64,000 bases of DNA. Origin: Rhodamnia argentea (lineage: Eukaryota > Streptophyta > Magnoliopsida > Myrtales > Myrtaceae). Under the pieces are notes generated by a model that ran no database searches, was not told where the DNA came from, and saw only the letters and a list, made by a program, of their open reading frames with translations. Positions 48,001 to 63,830 of the stretch are shown in pieces (within the stretch, counting starts at the first letter, position 1; each line of letters starts with the position of its first letter). The position numbers and the translations under genes are program-made. The DNA is taken from positions 24,228,283 to 24,292,282 of the forward strand of contig NC_063156.1 of the NCBI RefSeq assembly GCF_020921035.1, read 5' to 3'.

Positions 48001-48427
48001 TGCTACCACTATATTAAATGAATCGATTAAATCATTTCTTTTTGGAAAGAACATGCCAGCGTACACTCACCACATAATGTACTGTAAAAGATCATAATAA
48101 ATAGGATATACCGCATTCATAACATTGAGGGCCTGTCCGAGTTTCAAAAATGTACTGCCTAACAATGGAAATGGCTCGAGAAATGAACATTGAAAATAAA
48201 TGAAAGCTTCATTTTTTATAATTGTATATATCTATATATAAATAATTATATATATTATGAGCGATCCGGTTCAAATGGTCCAAACCGGTCCCATCCACCC
48301 GAACCGAGGATCGGACCGCCCGGTTACATTTATTGGGACCGGAGACCGGACCATCTCCTCAAGGATTGGACCAACCCGCCCGGTTCGGTCCGGGCCGGAC
48401 CGGTACGATCCAGTTTGCACATCCCTA
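45035..48427. mobile_element. hAT-like non-autonomous element split by a solo LTR
   Basis: The termini are TAGGGGTGTG and (reverse complement) TAGGGATGTG. A perfect 8-bp duplication AGATGATA lies at 45027-45034 and 48428-48435. Removing the solo LTR (2474 bp) and one 5-bp duplication leaves about 914 bp, related to the 600-bp element at 37515-38114 by its 'ggaccgg / ccggtt' ends. No transposase ORF was found, so it is non-autonomous. Confidence 0.8.
45146..47619 (+). mobile_element. Solo LTR, 2474 bp
   Basis: The segment starts TGTTGACACC and ends GTCGCGACA (TGT...ACA). It is flanked by perfect 5-bp repeats AACCG at 45141-45145 and 47620-47624. A TATA box (TATATATA, 45483-45490) lies inside, as in an LTR promoter. 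There is no second LTR, primer-binding site or coding region, so it is a solo LTR left by recombination between the two LTRs. The length and start suggest a Ty3/gypsy element of the Tat/Ogre type, but that lineage is a guess. ORFs such as 45433-45810 are LTR sequence, not genes. Confidence 0.82.
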
Positions 48428-48729
48428 AGATGATATCGGTGTGGGTTTTGGGTGCGTTTAGTTCGACTTTTATAAAAAACTTTCGAGAAAATACAAATAC
48501 TTTTAACCTAAAATCACTCGACATATCAAATGTTAACGAGGGCCCATGGAAGTTGACTGAAGCTGTTAATAAGCATGGGCAGGGATTTCACCTCGACACG
48601 TCAGATGTTGTCAAGGGTCCACGGAAGTTAACTGGAACAATTGTACAAATCCTTTCAAAGTTGGTAAGTGTCGAAACTCTCTTAGGAAAAAATATATATT
48701 TATGGTACCTGATTTTTCAGGTTATTTAT

Positions 48730-49420
48730 TAATAACTTGCTGACATTTTTATGAAATTACCAACTGTTTTTTTACAGTTTTCAAATTACCAATTTTTCTT
48801 ATTCTTATCACCTTTTATTTGTCTTTTTCACAAGTGCAATGAATTTATTAAGTCTAAAATAAATTAACCAATATTTATTCGAATAAGTTAGTAACTTTTT
48901 TCTAATTAGGTTGCATTTAAGTATTTATCAGCGTTTATTTTTTCTTTTCATTTATCAGCTTTGCTATCGTTTATTAATTTTTTTGTCCATCTTTCTCACA
49001 AATGCCTTCAATTTATCAAAATTACCAAACTTTCTTCTTTATTTATCAAATTTCCTTTCTTTATGTTTCGATATAACTTTGGAGTTACTCTCTCAATTGA
49101 GTTGCTTACTAAAAATTATTTGGATTTTTAAAAAAAATTTGCCAACTTTTCCATTGATCTACCAACCTTTATTTCCGTTACTTACCATTTACCAACCATT
49201 AAAAATTACCAACTTTCTCTATTCAGTTACAACTAATTCTGGGTTACCAAAAAAGAGCGGTTAAATTTAAGGCGACAGAAGATAAAATATCACTCTAATT
49301 TAAATTGGTAATTTCATATAAGAGTTCGTAAATTCAAAAATTATGCAAATAAAAATTGATAAATTAAGTACTAAAATTGATAATTGATGGCAAGTTCATA
49401 AAAATATTGATATTCACCCC
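48730..49420. repeat. A+T-rich repeat with 'attaccaac' motifs and mirrored ends
   Basis: 'tttttatgaaattaccaact' near 48750 is partly mirrored by 'caagttcataaaaatattg' near 49395. The interior has many 'taccaac' and 'tttatcaa' words. Similar words occur at 58760-59045. It is possibly an old inverted-repeat element; the ends are not certain. Confidence 0.35.
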
Positions 49421-49918
49421 CTAATTGCCTCTAGCAAAGTCACCGCCATTATATTACCAACAGTTTTTCAACACCTAAGAACAATAATTGAAACCTATCC
49501 CCATGAAAACATCGGTATTTTTTGGACACAGAACAATAAAATTGTACTGTTTATGATTGCCAAAGTCTAAGATAAGCGGTTAATTTTTCCTTTCCAACGG
49601 GTGAATCAACATGGTTTTTGGTAAATCATTATTTGAAAGGATGAGCACCACTGGCCTCAGATTTTTGGAGTGTCAATCTGCTTAGCTGCTCGATTACTAA
49701 AGTTCTTTTTTTGGTAAGTAACTCGATTACAAAAGTTCATCTCAGCAAATACTACATTTCTCCCATTCATGAGAGATCGAGATCGATCGAGAAGAAACAA
49801 AAATAATGGTTTGGGCCCCCAAAGTTCCTCGCTTTCTCCTGGTGAAATAGGCTTCCAAAACATTCAATTCTAAGCCTCATGCCCGGCAACTATTCCGGCG
49901 TCTACATAAGCGAGCGAT

Positions 49919-54338
<4,420 letters not shown>

Positions 54339-54478
54339 GGTGGCTGAAAAGCGGGAGCTGTGCGCGAGGGTCGGGTGGGGGACACAAGAAGGCAAGCCAA
54401 GAAGGAAGGAAGATGATGGTTCAACGTAGCTTCTTCCTAACGTTGAATTTCGTTTCTACAGTGTCATTGGTGTTAGGT

Positions 54479-54503
54479 AGGAGAGAGAGAGAGAGAGAGA
54501 GAG
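54479..54503. repeat. (GA)n microsatellite upstream of ADH copy A
   Basis: About 12 GA units lie some 140 bp upstream of the ATG at 54338, in the probable leader or promoter. Confidence 0.9.
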
Positions 54504-55207
54504 TTGTTGGTGAGTGTGGGGGATTGATTCATCTGCTTCTTCTCTTGAATTTTTGAAACTTATTAAGAAGGAAGCCACTTGGCCGACCAAACAGAGCGAT
54601 CTGGCATCTGCCCGGTCGTGGGTTTTGTATTCTGTAATACAAGATTGTTCTGGGCAAGAAGTGTCTGATTATACTTCCATTAATCCTCTCTTGTTCAAAA
54701 ATTTCACTCGTCTTGTATAGTGACTTATCTTTTCTGGCCACCGTCTTCTGAATTATAGAAAAGCTCTTCGAATTATTGCTCCCCTTTGTTCATTTGCCAT
54801 TTCAAATTTTTTTCCTTCTTTGGAAGTATAAGACTGAACAATGTACTGCTCCTCTTTGTTCATTTGCCAATTCTTTTTTCACAATCCCAGCAACGGCATT
54901 CATGTATTACGCCTTCAACCCAAAGACGATCTCTTGACGCTGAAGAGAGAGAATTTGGCTTGACAGCTTAAAAATACACAACCCAGAGAGTCTGACACAC
55001 AAATGTTCATCTCGCGGATCCACCTTTAGATGGCAAGAGATGGCCGGATTTTTCTAAATGTTTAGACATACTAATTGCTACATCTATGTGAAATGTAACA
55101 GCTAATCTCCATCAATCCAAAATCACAATTAATTGGTATACCTAACTGTTTGACTTCTCCTAACAGAACTCACTCCGAGTCATAGCCGTCTTCAGTTTCA
55201 GTGAGTG

Positions 55208-57359
55208 TCATTTTTTCACCAGGACATACATCGCTACTCGCCGGCTGCGATAATCTGGATGGAACTGTGCCTCATCTACACGCCCCACAACGAAATATTT
55301 CATCACAGCGTCCAAGAAGTATTCGAGGATACTATCTGCCAAGTAGAAGATGAATCAATATATATACACACATGCCCAACGCACCGCGCGTGCACAAACG
55401 GAAAGCATACCATTGCGAAGTTCTCCAGCCAAAATGATCGTTGTTTGAATTCCAGAAAGTTGCAGCAATGTCTCCATCAGATCCTCAACTGCTCCCTCAC
55501 TGTAAATCACATCGGATCCCAAGACTGACAAAGCAAGCACAAGTCACATAGAAGTTTCTAACCTCCAGTTCTTAAGGACGAACAGGAAGCATTTTAAGAA
55601 TATCACCAACCCAAAAAAGAGAAACATAGAACAAATGTGCGGTTTCTTTCCCAATCGCACAATTTTGCAACAGAATTGTTGCCATTTGATCAAGAGATAG
55701 TGTTTCCTGTCCAAAAAGGAGATATAGATTATAGTTCTGCCAAAGAACCATTCTTCTTTCAAAGATGGGTCAAATTACAATTGTAAGCAGCTGATCCATT
55801 GAAGAAAGCCGCACAGGCATTACTTAATTCTCGTAGCTGAAGGACTCCCTCTGTGTAAATGCTGGAACTGAACGCCCGGAAATGAAAACAATGATATGAC
55901 GGAAAGGCATAAGACTTAATTAGGGAAAATCCTTGAATCATGAAAAGTAAGTTTCTCGACTAATGAGAAAACCAGCAAATGCATCAAAGACAGGTAAGCT
56001 CGAACAAGACCAACCCGGGCAGAGGCACACAGGTGCAAAGCATTAAAGGTAGGAGGAAAAGCTCCATACAAGATAAACCAGTAATTAACAATTTAATATG
56101 TCTCTCATATAGGAATTGAGCGCATAGAGAAGGACAAAAGATTTATCAATTGAGGGAGAAGAGACATAGCACCATTACCATAGTCAGGTAACGGCTGTAT
56201 CAAGTCTCTGTCAGGATCATCTCCCCAAGTCAGTTCTTTCACGACCGCAGATCCCCGCATTTCCTCATGTTTCAAATTTGTTTCAACGTTCTTCCTGAGA
56301 AGCCTTAGTCTATCTGGTAGATCAGTAAGAATCACTTGAGCACCCAAAAGAGCCGAAATACAGCTGAAACCAGAAGCAAAGCACCCTCAAGTAAGTAAGG
56401 AAACCACTCAGCCTAGACATAAAAATGCAAGAATAGAACTAGATAGGTTAGCATATCCAACTCATCGTGAACTTGTAATATTCTCCAAGAGTTTGTGAAA
56501 CAAGGAGCTAACCTCGTCGTAAATCATAATTTTTGCAATGAGCATGAATTAAGAATTCATGTTTCATTTGATGTATCACAGGACTCAAAGATTAAGATGT
56601 TTATACCCAACTAATCCACATCCAGATCCCAACTCCACAACCTTCTTGCCCTGAAGAAGAAGCATCCCGGAATCCACAGCATGTTCCAAGAACTTCCCCA
56701 ACACAATTCCGCTATCCCACATCACTGATCCAGTTACTCCAGGAGTTATCTATGACCACATCACGATAAAACATTTGAGAAGCAGAAAAAAGAAAAGAAA
56801 AGCGCCGTTGATTCTCATTCATACCACGAAGATTAATCAACAAAGTTTCTGCTCTCACACGTCATATTGTTTCGACGCACAAACAAATCACTTTACCTCT
56901 TTGTTCATCATAGAAATCCAAAAGGTATGCAATTTCCACCTTTTACGCATCCCAATTTCAATTCTAATAGCAGTTGTATCATCCAATCGGGCGATCAAAG
57001 AAAAGTTTCGCTTCCACAAAACCCCACCGAGAACTAATGCAACTCGCGAAACTAAGAAATGGAGTCCGTACCAGAGAAGAAGGAGATTGGAGGATGGAGA
57101 GAGAGCGACCGCAAGTTTCGATGGCGAGGGCGAGAGACGACTGTGAGACGAAGGCGTTGGGCTGTACGAGAGTCGGCTGCTGAAGTCCCCACAGCAGCAT
57201 CGTCTCCGCCGCCGCCACCTCTCCTTCCTCGTCGCAACCTCCACCGCCGCCCAACAACCTCACCCTCCCTCCGTATGAACCCAGCCCCACCACCATTTCG
57301 CCGTCGTCGTCGTCTTCTCCTTCGAGCACCTCCATAAGAGCGGCGCTCGCAGCCGCCAT
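55208..57359 (-). CDS. METTL21-type protein lysine methyltransferase (Methyltransf_16)
   Basis: A SAM-dependent methyltransferase of the seven-beta-strand family whose relatives methylate lysines of chaperones and translation factors. Five exons were modelled on the minus strand: 57072-57359, 56607-56749, 56179-56363, 55411-55524 and 55208-55335. The total is 858 nt, or 285 residues plus TGA, all in phase. The N-terminal 45 residues are acidic and Gly-rich (EGEDDDDGEM; GGGGGC). SAM motif I is VVELGSGCGLVG (133-144). Post-I is ILTDLPD (155-161), and the family DxxY motif is DVIY (210-213). VMWDSGIVLGKFLE precedes motif I, as usual. The C-terminus ends RRVAMYVLVKK. The gene sits between the intact and the broken ADH copies, in the same orientation. 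The substrate is unknown. Confidence 0.9.
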
Positions 57360-57447
57360 CCCAGCACCACCGCTTTGTGTATTTGCACTTCCGCAAAACC
57401 GTAGTCCAATTTCAATTTTTTTTTTATAGATACCTTCATTTTTTTGT

Positions 57448-58692
57448 GGGAAAAATCCAAAAAAGGGCCTAAAGTCCTCTTATTTTCTCAAATAAGAGCC
57501 TCAAATGATCTCTGTTTCAAATAAGGCCCTGGTGCGCCGTCTTTTTCTCAAATAAAGGCCTGAAGTGAATATTGTTTCAAATAAGCGATTGAAGTGACCA
57601 TAAAATTTCAAGAAAGGGCTTGATTTTAAGGGCATTTTCATATTTTTATTTATTTGATTTTTTTTTAATTTTTTTTATCTGTTTTACACTCTTTTTTTTT
57701 TCCTTCACTCTCTCTCTCTCTCTCTTTCTTGATGCGACCAGGCCCTCCCCTACTCTTTCTTTTCTTTCTTCTCCGTGTTCATCTTCTCCTTCTCCTTCCT
57801 TCCGTTGCTCACGACCACCCCTCCATCTATAGATGCCGCCTAGCCGTCCACCTCAACCCACCTATACCCGCACCGCTCGACAGTCGGTCTAAGCCTCTTG
57901 CCGATGCTGCCACCGTTCCGAGCCCCCGCACTCGAGGCCGAGAGACCCACGAACCCACGAGCTCGGTGAGGTCCGACCCCTATCTCCTTCTCTGCTCACC
58001 ACCACCAACCACCCACTCAACCACCGACTCCACCTCGCGCCACCGACCATCCGTTCAATCGCCGGCCCGCCTTCCCCTCGCCACCAGATCCGAGCCCGAG
58101 AAGCTTTGATATGCACCCGACCCAGGACCTTGAGCCGTCGCGCCACCGGAGGAACCCGCGGCCGCCCTCTACAAGACTCGACACCACCCTCGGCCTTCGT
58201 AGTCGCAACCCACTCGCCGCCCGAGGCCATGCCGTTGCTTAGGTGACCCCTTGGTCCGGACGACGACTCGCGGCCCCCGATCCGGGCGGGGGCCTTCGAT
58301 CCCACACGGATCCGGGAGAGGGCCCGACCCTCTCTCGGTGACCCTCGTTTTTGGCTAGTGACGCCGGCCTTCGCCGACCCCCCATAAGCAATGTGCCGGC
58401 GGCCACACGGGCGTGAGGGGCGGCCCTCCCGCTTGTGCGGCTTTTTTTCCTTTAAAAAAAAATTATAAATAAAAAAAGGGAAAAAAAAAAGAGGAAAATG
58501 AACAAAAAAAATTAAAATGTGAAATGACGAAAGTGCCCTTCAAGCCGGACCCTTTTTTGAAATATTACGGCCACTTCGGGCCCTTAATTGAAATAGACCA
58601 TGTCACTTTGGACCCTTATTTGTAACAGAGTTCACTTGAGGCCCTAATTTGAAAAAACAAGAGGACTTCGGGCCATTTTTTGGATTTTTCCC
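57448..58692. mobile_element. Mutator-like element with ~200-bp inverted repeats and GC-rich cargo
   Basis: The left end begins 'gggaaaaatccaaaaaaggg'. The reverse complement of the right end begins 'gggaaaaatccaaaaaatgg', and the two arms match for roughly 200 bp. Nine-base flanks TTTTTTTGT (57439-57447) and TTTTTTTAT (58693-58701) differ at one site. The centre (about 57720-58440) is strongly GC-rich, with overlapping ORFs on both strands (57729-58109 plus, 57889-58305 minus) that I do not recognise. There is no transposase. The layout is that of a Pack-MULE carrying captured or degenerate sequence. Confidence 0.72.
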
Positions 58693-59206
58693 TTTTTTTA
58701 TCTCAATTTTCAGAATCATAAAAAAAGATATCTATAAGTCGTCTCTCATCCAATTTTTTTTTTCAATTTTCTTTTTCAAGATATTTCGCAAATTATCAAT
58801 TTTTCTTATTTTCCATATATTTAGTTTGTCTTTGTTTTAAACACTTTAAATTTATCAATTCATATAGAATACTAGTTCTTTCCCAAATAAATTACGAATT
58901 TGAATTACTTAGCCACACGGATGTATTTTTTATTTTTTTTAATGTATTAATTTTTACTTTCACCTACAATTTTTCATTTGTTTTTTTTATGAACTCCCTC
59001 AATCTATCCACTATCATATAAATATATCGACCTTCTTTTTCTCTCATATTTCCTGCATAATATCGCCGTCAAGCGCATTCTTAACACGCATCGAACGGAG
59101 TAATCGTTTTGCTTTACGTTACCCCGATCACGGACAATTCTACGGATCGGTTTGGCTATATAGATTCATCTGTGGTGGGTGACTTTCAGCTAGCGACGGT
59201 TAATAA

Positions 59207-59712
59207 GGGCGCGCATGATAACACTTCAAAGGCAGAATTTCCGCTTCAGAAGTGCTTTTAAAGCCGAAATCCGTTTGGTAAAGACACTTTAGAAGTGCTT
59301 CTGAAACCGAAATCCGTTTGGTAAAAATATTGACTTCTAGTAGGAATTTCTACTTCTGAAAGAGATTTCTACTTCTGGTTGGATTTTTGTCAAACTTTGA
59401 GAAGTAAAAAATTGTTACTTCTCAACTTCGTAAATCACTTCTTCGACTCTGCCGACCAACGCCCACCCGCCGGTCGCCGGCCACCGGCCCTCCCGTCGGT
59501 CGCCGGCCACCGGCCCTCCCGTCGCCGCCCGCCGCCCGCCCGCCCGCTCGTCGTCGCCGCCCGCTCTTGCCCGGCCGCCCACTAGAAATTTCGAAGTAGA
59601 AATTTTATCAAACGTCTTTTTTTATCAGAAATCAACTTTTGATGGAGAAGTTGAAAAATCAACTTCTGCTTCTGATGGTATTTCAGAAGTAGAAGTGTTG
59701 CCATGCGCGCCC
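59207..59712. mobile_element. Tourist-like (PIF/Harbinger-type) MITE
   Basis: A 506-bp element has termini GGGCGCGCATG and CATGCGCGCCC and the 3-bp duplication TAA at 59204-59206 and 59713-59715. Inner arms 'aacacttc...cagaagtgcttt' are mirrored by '...tttcagaagtagaagtgtt'. A GC-rich core with 'gtcgccggccaccggccctc' tandemly repeated lies at about 59466-59525. It sits in the last intron of the broken ADH copy. Confidence 0.72.
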
Positions 59713-60567
59713 TAACCGAATGTCTTTGTGATTCCATGTTTAGTAACTTCCGCTCTTTTCCGGTAGCAAAATGGAACTTGCCGCGACAGGACTCCGGTTC
59801 ATGTTCATTGATTTCAGGCATGAGGATAAAATCTCGCTACCTCGTTCAAGCACTTGTCGACCAATGACGGCATGTCGGATTTCGGTCTCCATCCTCCAAA
59901 CATGGAACCTCTCAGCGTCCTTCCGGTGAGCAGCAGTCCACACAGTGAAGTGTTATTTCTGGCTTCGCTTTCGGCACGCCAAGGGTCACGGTCGAACCCC
60001 ATCCCTGAAGGAAACGACATTGGACAACAAGTTTCGCTATTTTCCTTTGAAAAAAACTTAACCGAGATGAACGAGGTTCGGCGAACGAAAGATTACTTCA
60101 CAGCATGACTGCAACGCAGTCGTAGTTGCTCTTGTATCGCCGGTGCACTTGAAACAGTAATCAGCACCCTCATCAGTCATCCTCTTGATGACCTGAGTAC
60201 TAATATTGTGCTGATCAGTTTCTCTCTGGAGATTGGTTTTGATAGATGATTATATGCGAACCGTAACTATTGCATCATTCTTTTACGATAACATACCTCA
60301 TGAATGGGTTCATCTTAGTCCTTTGGATTGAGATATACATTAACTCCAAAATCTTTTGCTGCTCCAGGATGCACAGATCGCTATAAAGGCTAGTAGTTCG
60401 ATTCGCAAGATAAGTTCTCAGAAATGAAAGAAAGTACATTTCTTCGTTTACCTTTCTCGCCCTTCTCAGGATTAATGTCGTCGCCGATTACATGAGAGGC
60501 TCCCCGAAGTTTGGCACCTTGTGTAACCTTTTGTAAGAGAAGTTACAAGAATAATCGGCGATGCTCA

Positions 60568-60699
<132 letters not shown>

Positions 60700-60727
60700 T
60701 CATTGCTCAAGAACGCCAGCAGTTCTA

Positions 60728-60928
<201 letters not shown>

Positions 60929-61867
60929 TCAGTCGCTGTGCATTACGCTGCCCCTTTCCAACCCAAGTACCCGGCAACTGTTGCTCTTATTCGATGTGCA
61001 GTGCCGGCATGTCTTGCATTCGCCTGTGAACATCGTCAACACGTGGTCTCCCTCCTTGAATTCGGTCACTCCTTCCCCTACACACTCGACAATCCTGTGC
61101 GCAAACATTCAATGATATAAGCATTACTTTAAAATTTCTTTGTTCTTCATGGCGAATTTCGATTTTAAGAAGCAAGATTGTTAGGTTCTGTCTCTAACGT
61201 CAGCTATATCGACCAAAGATCTGCTCAAAATGGTAGTCATATCATATTTGACATGAACTCGAAGAGATCGGCAATTTCACATCTCTCAACTCCTATGGTA
61301 ACTGGATGACGGATTGCAAGCTGAAGAGTAAAATGGAGTGGCCGAAGGAGAAAGAGGGAAGAAGCATAATACCCGGCAGCTTCATGGCCAAATATGCGAG
61401 GAAATATAGTCTGCACAGGAAAAGGGCTCGATAATTCAGTCACGTACTAAGTTTCTCCAAAAGACAGAATCATACAAAAATTAGTGAAAAAACAAAGATT
61501 CCCTCCTCAGTCTTTCCTCCACTTACTTAGCCTCACTTGCCATTCTGGCTACAATATCTTCACAGCACAGCAATAGGTATCTATCTCATTCTTAAGGCTC
61601 AAGCGCTTGCTCCGAGCTGTATCTCTTGACTTAAGTTGATATTGTACGAACAGAGAGTGAGGTTTCATTCAGATCGACTCTCTGTTTTTCTTGCTTACAC
61701 GTTACAAAGAGAGCGTTTTCTTTTTCTTTCCCCACTGTAAAAAGGCAACAATGACTGAGAAGCTTTCCAAGCAATCAGAATGTCATGTCGGAATGTTGTC
61801 ATGAGCCCCGGGTGAAATTACTGTGCACGGTAAAATATCCAATATCATTTGCTTATATACCATGGAT

Positions 61868-62250
61868 ATGTACTTTGATCCAATGTATTATGTGGTGTTT
61901 GAAATTTGGCTTAATGTGAGATATCAACCCTAAAGTTTTAATTTGTTCAATATAATTCCTAAAGTCCAATATGCAATGTGGTCTTTGAACGTTTAAATTA
62001 TTCAACGTGATCCCTAGACTTTTGGTATGTGTTTAATTTAGTCTTTAGATAACTTGAAAATGATCAATGTCCGTGAACTTCAATTGGTACATTGAAGTTC
62101 AAGGGCTAAATTAAACACATACAAAAAATCCAAGGACCACGTTGAGCAATTTAAATATTTAGAAACCAAAGTTTAGGAATTACATTGAATAAATTAAAAG
62201 TTTAGGATTCACATCACATAATAGACTAAAGTTGAGGAATCATTTGTCTT
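61868..62250. mobile_element. Fold-back MITE, copy 2, in intron 2 of ADH copy B
   Basis: The left arm ('gtatgtgtttaatttagtc', 'caatatgcaatgtggtcttt') is inverted in the right arm ('gggctaaattaaacacatac', 'aaggaccacgttgagcaat'), centred near 62085. The transcript could form a hairpin of over 150 bp per arm. It is homologous to 1975-2335 and has no counterpart in intron 2 of copy A. Confidence 0.6.
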
Positions 62251-62498
62251 ATTATCTCGTGGACTTTCTAACGATGCACTTATTCAATAACGCCTTCGGC
62301 AGATGCCCGAGGCGGTGTCACTCTAAGCCCAATGAATCCATAGCAAATGAGGGTTCTCGTGGATTCAGCAGGCGCAGCCAGATTAACGATGGCTAAAGGG
62401 GACACTAAGCCCATTTCTAGATTTATTGACAGGCCCAACTTCATATGAACGATGCCTCTAAGCTCTCTGTGTGGAAATATCGGGCTCAGGTTGACGGA

Positions 62499-62523
62499 TG
62501 AGGAGGAGGAGGAGGAGGAGGAG
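62499..62523. repeat. (GGA)n microsatellite
   Basis: About eight GGA triplets adjoin exon 2 of ADH copy B (intron 2 side). Confidence 0.85.
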
Positions 62524-63369
62524 GCGGGGGCGGAGGGCAGGATGGATGATTGCCTGGGATGCCCAAGCGGCGACGTCGCTGCCACAGAGGGAAGTGGCGA
62601 TGACCTTGATTCGGATCTCCTAAGGTTGAGGCGGGCTCACTTCCACTTCCTCGATCGCCAGAGGCTGTCCAGCTCCCCATGCCACCACAGCTAATAATGT
62701 TTTTGTCTCCACATAGGAGAATCAACAAACGCCATGAACACCCAACAACAGAAAAGGTAGAGAAATCAGAGGAATTTCTCAAAGGGGGCAGGAAAAGATT
62801 CAACCTTTGCATGTGATGACGGAGGGTGAGGACGACATGGTGGCTGGAAAGCGGGAGGTGCGTCAAAGTGGGATTGATTCTCCTCCTCCTCCTCCTGTTT
62901 TCATTCTAATATGTTCTTGAATTTTTTTTAACTTATTGGAAGCCACTTTGCCTTCCGACATAGCATAATCCGGCATCTGCGGGATCGCGGGCTCTGTAAT
63001 ACAATACAAGATCTGTTCTAGGCAAGAAGAAGCGTCTGATTGATTGTAGTTCCATTGATGCACGATTACCGGAAAATTCACTCGACTCGTCTAGCGATTC
63101 ATGAGAAAACTCGTCCAGGTATCGCTCCTCTTTCTTCATTTGCCATGTCAATCATCTCTCGGCGTCTGGATATTTAAGAACAAACAATCTAAACTTCATG
63201 TTATCTTACGTTTGCATCATAATACTAATTGATTTCACGACAAAAGAATACAAGAAAATCGATTGACTTGAATGTGATGTTCAAGTACTTTCGTTATGAT
63301 CATAAAGTACTGCAAATTCTATTGTACTGAATTTGATGTTCAAGTACTTTCTTCGTAATTATACGGAAA

Positions 63370-63830
63370 AAGTGCCTAAAAAGTTTTAAATCTATTGCAT
63401 AGTCTTAAACCTCTCAATTATACCAATTTAGTCTTAAAACATTTTGTACTTGTACCAACCGAGTCGATTCGACCCATTTTGATCGAAAATCATAGATGTT
63501 AAAGCCATCCATCCTACATGGTATAATCGGCATGACGTCCAAATGCCCTCACCGGTCGTTGGCAGGGGCCCACATGCCCTCTTCGGCCAAAATGAAAAAA
63601 GAAAAAAATAATCATTAAAAATTCAAGCTTTTAAAAAAATTATTAAAAAACGCCCACATTACGCCATGTAGGACGGACGGATGGCGCCTATGTTAGTAAT
63701 TTCTGGTCAAAGTTGGTCGGATGAACTCAATTGACACAAATACAAAAGGTTTAAGACTAAATTAATATAATTGAAAGGTTTAAGACTGAATTGACACCAA
63801 TGGACAAAATTGTCAAAAAAGTCCTAAACC
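63370..63830. mobile_element. MITE of the 'cagtcttaaac / gtttaagactgaattg' family
   Basis: The left arm 'gtcttaaacctctcaattat' is mirrored by the right arm 'ttgaaaggtttaagactg'. The centre has GC-richer sequence ('atgccctcaccggtcgttgg') and 'catgtaggacggacggatgg'. It is the same family as 14976-15583. Confidence 0.5.

Noticed and set aside
57052..57396. Alternative frames over methyltransferase exon 1
   Set aside because: Arg/Gly-rich shadows of the GC-rich first exon; only the 57359-57072 frame joins the conserved exons.
59379..59585. 68-aa plus-strand ORF, Arg/Pro-rich
   Set aside because: Falls inside the Tourist-like MITE GC-rich tandem core.
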